Source of the DNA: Lysobacter enzymogenes
GTDB taxonomy: Bacteria; Pseudomonadota; Gammaproteobacteria; Xanthomonadales; Xanthomonadaceae
Assembly: GCF_017355525.1 (NCBI RefSeq)
Contig: NZ_CP067395.1
Coordinates: 558,001 to 622,000, forward strand
DNA length: 64,000 nt
Direction: 5' to 3'
Shown: positions 11,401 through 17,400 of the stretch, in pieces
Numbering within the stretch: the stretch's first letter is position 1
Layout of the letters: each line of letters opens with the position of its first letter
Translations under genes and position numbers: made by a program
Notes under the pieces: generated by a model
Database searches by the model: none
Told to the model about the DNA's origin: nothing
Seen by the model: the letters and a program-made list of their open reading frames with translations, nothing else

Positions 11401-14400
11401 GGTCGGCCACGATCTGGCCCGCGAAACCCTGCTGAGCGCACGCGAGTACACCGGCGCCGATCTCGCCGCGCGCGGCTTGCGCCAGCAGGTGCTGCCGCGC
11501 GAACGCGTGTTCGCCGCGGCGCTGACGACGGCGCAGGCGATCGCGCGCAACCCGCGCGAGCGCCTGCTCGCGCTGAAGCGGCGGCGCATGCGCGCGTTGC
11601 AGCCGCGGCTCGAGGAGACGCTGGCACGCGAGCTGGCGATGCACGAGATCACCTTCGTCGGCCAGGCCGAAACCCTGGCGCGGATCGAAGGCCGGTTCGG
11701 CGCGGAATCGGCCGGCGCAGCGTCAGCCAGCGCCGCCGTCGCCGTCGCGGCGCGGATCGACTTGCCCGCGGTCAGCGCGCGCCTGCGCCAGATGCTGTCG
11801 CATGAGTTGCGTCTGGCCGAGCACGAAATCGGCGCGGACGAACTGTTCGTCGATCTCGGCCTGGATTCGATCACCGGCGTGACCTGGGTGCGGCGGATCA
11901 ACGAGGCCTACGGCACCGCGATCGAGGCGATCAAGGTCTACAGCTACCCGACCCTGGCCAAGCTCGCGCAGCATGTGCTCGACGAAGCCGGCGCACACGC
12001 GCCGGTGGCCGATGCGGCCTTCGCCGCGACTGCGGCCGCAGCGGCCGCGCCGGCCGCAGCCGCAACCGCAGCGCCCGCGCTCGACGGCGTCGTCGCGCGC
12101 CTGCGCGCCACGCTCGCGCACGAGCTGCGCCTGGGCGAGAACGAGATCGGCGCGGACGAGCTGTTCGTCGACCTGGGCCTGGATTCGATCACCGGCGTGA
12201 CCTGGGTGCGGCGGATCAACGAGGCCTACGGCACCGCGATCGAGGCGATCAAGGTCTACAGCTATCCGACTCTGGGCCAGCTCGCGCGCTACGTCGCGGA
12301 GGAAGCGGCTCAGGTCGCTGCGTCCGCGCCCGCAGCGCCGGCAGCTGAACTCGCCGTACCCGCTATCGCCACGGCGGCCGCGGACGACAGCGTCGTCGTG
12401 CTGCGCTCCTGGCGCAGCCGCGCCTCGACGCCATCCGCGGGCCGCGGGCAGTCCGCCGATCCGCGCATCGCCGTGATCGGCATGACCGGCCGTTTCGCCG
12501 GCGCCGACGATCTGCAGGCGTTCTGGCGCAACCTCGCCGAAGGTCGCGACAGCGTCGGCGAAATCCCGGCCGACCGCTGGGACGTGGACGCCTATTTCCA
12601 GGCCGGCGACATCGCGCCGGGCAAGAGCTACAGCAAGTGGATGGGCGCGCTCGACGGCTACGACCGTTTCGACGCGGCGTTCTTCAACATTTCGCCGCGC
12701 GAGGCGCGCAGCATGGATCCGCAGCAGCGCCTGTTCCTGCAGGCGTGCTGGCACGGCATCGAGCACGCCGGTTACGACCCGCGCGCGCTGGCCGGCAGCC
12801 GCTGCGGCGTGTTCGCCGGCTGCGCGGCCAACGACTACCACCAACTGTCGCAGCGCGAGCGGCTCAGCGGGCAGGGCTTCACCGGCGCGGCGCCGTCGAT
12901 CCTGGCCGCGCGCATCTCCTATTTCCTCGACCTGCACGGGCCCAGCCTGTCGATCGACACCGCCTGTTCGTCCTCGCTGGTCGCCATCGCCAACGCCTGC
13001 GACAGTCTGAGCTCAGGTGCCTGCGATCTGGCCCTGGCCGGCGGCGTCAACGTCATGGCCGGCCCGTCGATGCACATCATGACCGCGCAGGTCGGCATGC
13101 TGTCGCCGCGCGGCCGCTGCTTCGCTTTCGACGAACGCGCCGACGGCATCGCCCCGGGCGAGGGTGTCGGCGTGGTCGTGCTCAAGCGCCTGGCCGATGC
13201 CGAGCGCGACGGCGACTGCATCTATGGCGTGGTCGAAGGCTGGGGCGCGAACCAGGACGGCAAGACCAACGGCATCACCGCGCCCAACGCCGATTCGCAG
13301 GCGCGCTTGCAGCGCGAGGTCTACCGGCGCTTCGGCATCGATCCGGCCGGCATCGGCCTAATCGAAGCGCACGGCACCGGCACCGCGCTGGGCGACCCGA
13401 TCGAGGTCGCCGGGCTCAAGGCCTCGTTCGCCGATTTCACCCAGCGCCGCGATTACTGCGCGCTGGGTTCGGTCAAGAGCAACATCGGTCACTGCCTGGC
13501 CGCGGCCGGCGTGTCCGGCTTCATCAAGGCGCTGCTGGCGCTGCGCCACGCGCAGCTGCCGCCGGCGGCGCAGTTCGAGCGGCTCAATCCGCACATCGCG
13601 CTGCAGGGTTCGCCGTTCTACGTCAACCAGCGCTTGCGCGATTGGCCGAGCGAGGGCGGGGCGCCGCGCCGCGCGGCGATCAACTCGTTCGGATTCAGCG
13701 GCACCAACGCGCATGCGGTGGTGGCCGAGTATGTAGAAGCCGCGGCAGCCGCGGCAGCCGCCGGCGAGGTGTTGCTGCCGTTGTCGGCGCGCACTGCGGC
13801 GCAGTTGCAGCAGCGCGTGCGCGACCTGCTCGCGTTCGTCGCAGCCGATCCGGCGGTCGACCTGCGCCGCGTCGCCCACACCCTGCAGACCGGCCGCGAA
13901 GCGATGAGCGAGCGGCTGGCGGTGGTCGCGGGTTCGGTCGCCGAGTTGCGCGAACGCCTGCACGCCTGGCTGGACCGCAGCGACTCGGGCGCGGCGATCG
14001 CCGGCGTCTGGCGCGGCGATGCGCTGGCCGACAAGAGCACGCTGACCGCGCTGGCGGCCGAGGCCGACTTCCAGGCGATGATCGACAAATGGTTCGCCCA
14101 GCAGGCCTTGCCGCGTCTGGCCGACCTGTGGGCCAAGGGGCTGGCGCTGGATTGGCGGCGTCTGTACCCGGCCGGCGGCGCGCCGCGGCGCATCGGCTTG
14201 CCGGTGTATCCGTTCGCGCGCGAACGTTTCTGGATCGACGCCGAGGCCGACGGGGCCGAGGCGGCGCCGGTTGCGAGCGCCGAGCTGCATCCGCTGCTGC
14301 ACGTCAATATTTCCGACCTGCGCCGTCAGGCCTACCGCACCGTGGTGCGCGGCAACGAGCGCCGCCTGGCCGGCGCGCAGGCGACGCGCCTGCCGGAGCA

Positions 14401-17400
14401 GACCTATCTGGACATGGCCCGCGCCGCGGTCGCCGACGCGCTGCCGGAACTGCGCGGCGACGGCGGCGCTGCGCTGCGCCTGAGCGCGATCGAATGGTCG
14501 CTGCCGGATGGTTTCGCCGATCTGGTCACCACCGTGGCGCCGCTGCGCGGCGGCGCGGTTGCCTTCGAGATCGCCGAGGACGGCGACGACGGACGCGTGC
14601 ATTGCCGCGGCGTAGCCGACGCCGGCGCCGAGATGGCGATGCCGATAGCCGATCCGGCGACGCCGGAACCCATCGGCGCGGCGCAACCGCCGGCTGCCAC
14701 CGCTGCGCCCGCGTCTTCGGCCCTGCCGCTGGAACGCCTGCAACGCGAACTGCGCGAGAGCCTGGCCGAAGCGCTGTTGATGCAGGCGTCCGACGTCAAC
14801 CTCGACAAGTCCTTCACCGAACTCGGCCTGGACTCGATCCTCGGGGTCGAATGGGTCAAGCAGATCAACCGCAGCTACGGCACTGAGCTGGCGGCGACGC
14901 GGGTCTACGACTACCCGAGCGTGCGCGCGCTGGCGGCGTACCTGCACACGCAGGTGCGCGGCGACGAGACCACGGTTGCGGCCGCGCCGGTCGCGGCGGC
15001 GCCCTTCGCGGCGGCGCAAGCGCCGGCGCCGAGCGGTTCGGTCTCGCGCGAAGCCGTACAGGCCGAACTGCGCGCCAGCCTCGCCGAAGCGCTGCTGATG
15101 CAGGTGTCCGACGTCAATATCGACAAGTCGTTCACCGAACTCGGCCTGGATTCGATCCTCGGTGTCGAGTGGGTCAAGCAGATCAACCGCAGCTTTGGCA
15201 CCGAGCTGGCGGCGACGCGGGTCTACGACTACCCGAGCGTGCGCGCGCTGGCGGCGTATCTGCATCCGCAGGTGCGCGGGGACGAGGCGGAGGTCGCGGC
15301 GCCGCAGGCGGCGGCCGTTGCGGCCGCACCGGCCGCGCCGACTGCGGCTGCGCGCGTGTCGGTATCGCGCGAGGCCATCCAGGCCGAACTGCGCGCCAGC
15401 CTCGCCGAAGCGCTGCTGATGCAGGTGTCGGACGTCAATCTCGACAAGTCCTTCACCGAACTCGGCCTGGATTCGATCCTCGGGGTCGAATGGGTCAAGC
15501 AGATCAACCGTCGCTACGGCACCGAATTGGCGGCGACGCGGGTCTACGACTACCCGAGCGTGCGCGCGCTGGCGGCGTACCTGCATCCGCAGGTGCACGC
15601 CGACGCCGAGGCGGTCGCTCCTGCCGTCGTCGCGGCTCCGGTTCTTGTACCGGCGCAACCCGCCCCGATGCCCGCGCCGCGCGCGGCGGCCGCCCGCGCC
15701 ACGAGCAGCCACCGCTTCGCTCCGCGCGGCGGCTTCGCCTTCGCGCCCAAGTACGACGCGCGCTCCCGCCAGCTGTACTTCTACAGCCCGCACGCCGAAG
15801 GCGATTTCGACGCCGACGGCGAGTTCGCCGTGGTCTACCGCCTGAGCCCCGACGACAACGTCTGCCTGCGCGAGCACGTCGTGTTCGGCGAACACCTGCT
15901 GCCGACCGACGCCTACATCGACCTGGTGCTCAGCGCCTGCCGCAGCTATTTCGACGCGCCGTCGCCGAGCCTGCGCCAGATCGCCATCGCCAACCCCTTG
16001 CTCGGCCGGCCCGGCGAGCAGCGCCCGGTGCGGGTGGTGTTCCGCCGCAGCGGCGAGGAACTGCAGTTCTTCGTCAAGTCGCGCAGCGGCGCCGACGGCG
16101 ACGACGAAACCTTGCACATGCAGGGCTTCCTGACCGCCGCCGCCGCGCCCGCCGCGCCGCGCTTCGATACGGTCGACGCCGACGCCGGCCTGGAACGCGC
16201 GCAGATCCCGACCAACGCCGGCCGCTATTACGCGCCGCTGGAACGTTTGCAGTTCGGCGCGTCCGCGGCGGTCGGCACGGTCCGGCCGCGCGCGCACGAG
16301 TTCGCCTTCGCCGCCGATCCGTTCGCGCTCTACGGCGGGCTGTGCACCGTCATCAACTACGCCGCGCATCTGGCCGCGCGCCATTACGGCGCCAGCGACG
16401 ACCAGTTCCTGCCGCACCGGATCGGCCGGATCGACCTCGTCGGCGAACTCGGCGGCCGCGACTATCGCTGCCTGGCCGAGCTGACCGCGATGCAGCCGGA
16501 CGCGTTCGAGTTCCGCTTCAGCCTCGTCGACGGCGACGGCCATACCGCGCTGACGGTCGAGGACATCGTGCTGCGCCGGGTCGCCGCCGCCGGCCTGCGC
16601 CGGAACGCGCAAGCCGCGCCGCGCGCAATATCGGTCGTCAAGCCGCGCGCAACGGGCGGCGAGGGCGACCAGGTCGCGATCATCGGCATGTCCTGCCGCT
16701 ATCCGATGAGCGAGAACCTCGACGCGTTCTGGGACAACCTGCTGCACGGCCGCGACTGCGTCGGCGAAGTGCCGCCGGGCCGCTGGTTCGGCGACGCCGA
16801 CTGGTTCCACAGCGATCCGCGCCACCCGCACACCTCGTACTCGAAGTGGGCCGGCCTGCTCGACCGCATCGACGCCTTCGACCCGCTGTTCTTCGGCATC
16901 TCGCCGGCCGAGGCCGAGCTGATCGATCCGCAGCAGCGGATCTTCCTCGAGGAATGCTGGAAGGCGATCGAACACGCCGGCTACGCGCCCGGCGCGCTGT
17001 CCGGCGAGGCCTGCGGCGTCTACGTCGGCTGCGCCGCCGGCGACTACGCCCGGGTGTTGAACGGCGCGGGCCAGGACACCGCCGGCGCGGCGTTCATGGG
17101 CACCTCCAGCGCGATCCTCGCCGCGCGCATCGCGTACTACCTCAACCTCAAGGGCCCGGCGCTGGCGATCGACACCGCCTGTTCGTCTTCGCTGGTGGCG
17201 GTGCATCTGGCCTGCGACAGCATCCGCAACGGCGAGAACCGCATGGCCCTGGTCGGCGGCATCAATCTGCTGACCACGCCGATCGGCCACATCCTGACCT
17301 CGCAGGTCGGCATGCCGTCGCGCGACGGCCGCTGCGCCGCGTTCGACGCCTCCGCCAACGGCATCGTGTTCTCCGAAGGCTGCGGCGTGCTGCTGCTGAA

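Noticed and set aside
14728..15600. Tandem repeats as CRISPR or mobile element
   Set aside because: The repeats are in frame and encode ACPs with about 320-base period. No short direct repeats with unique spacers and no transposase were seen anywhere.
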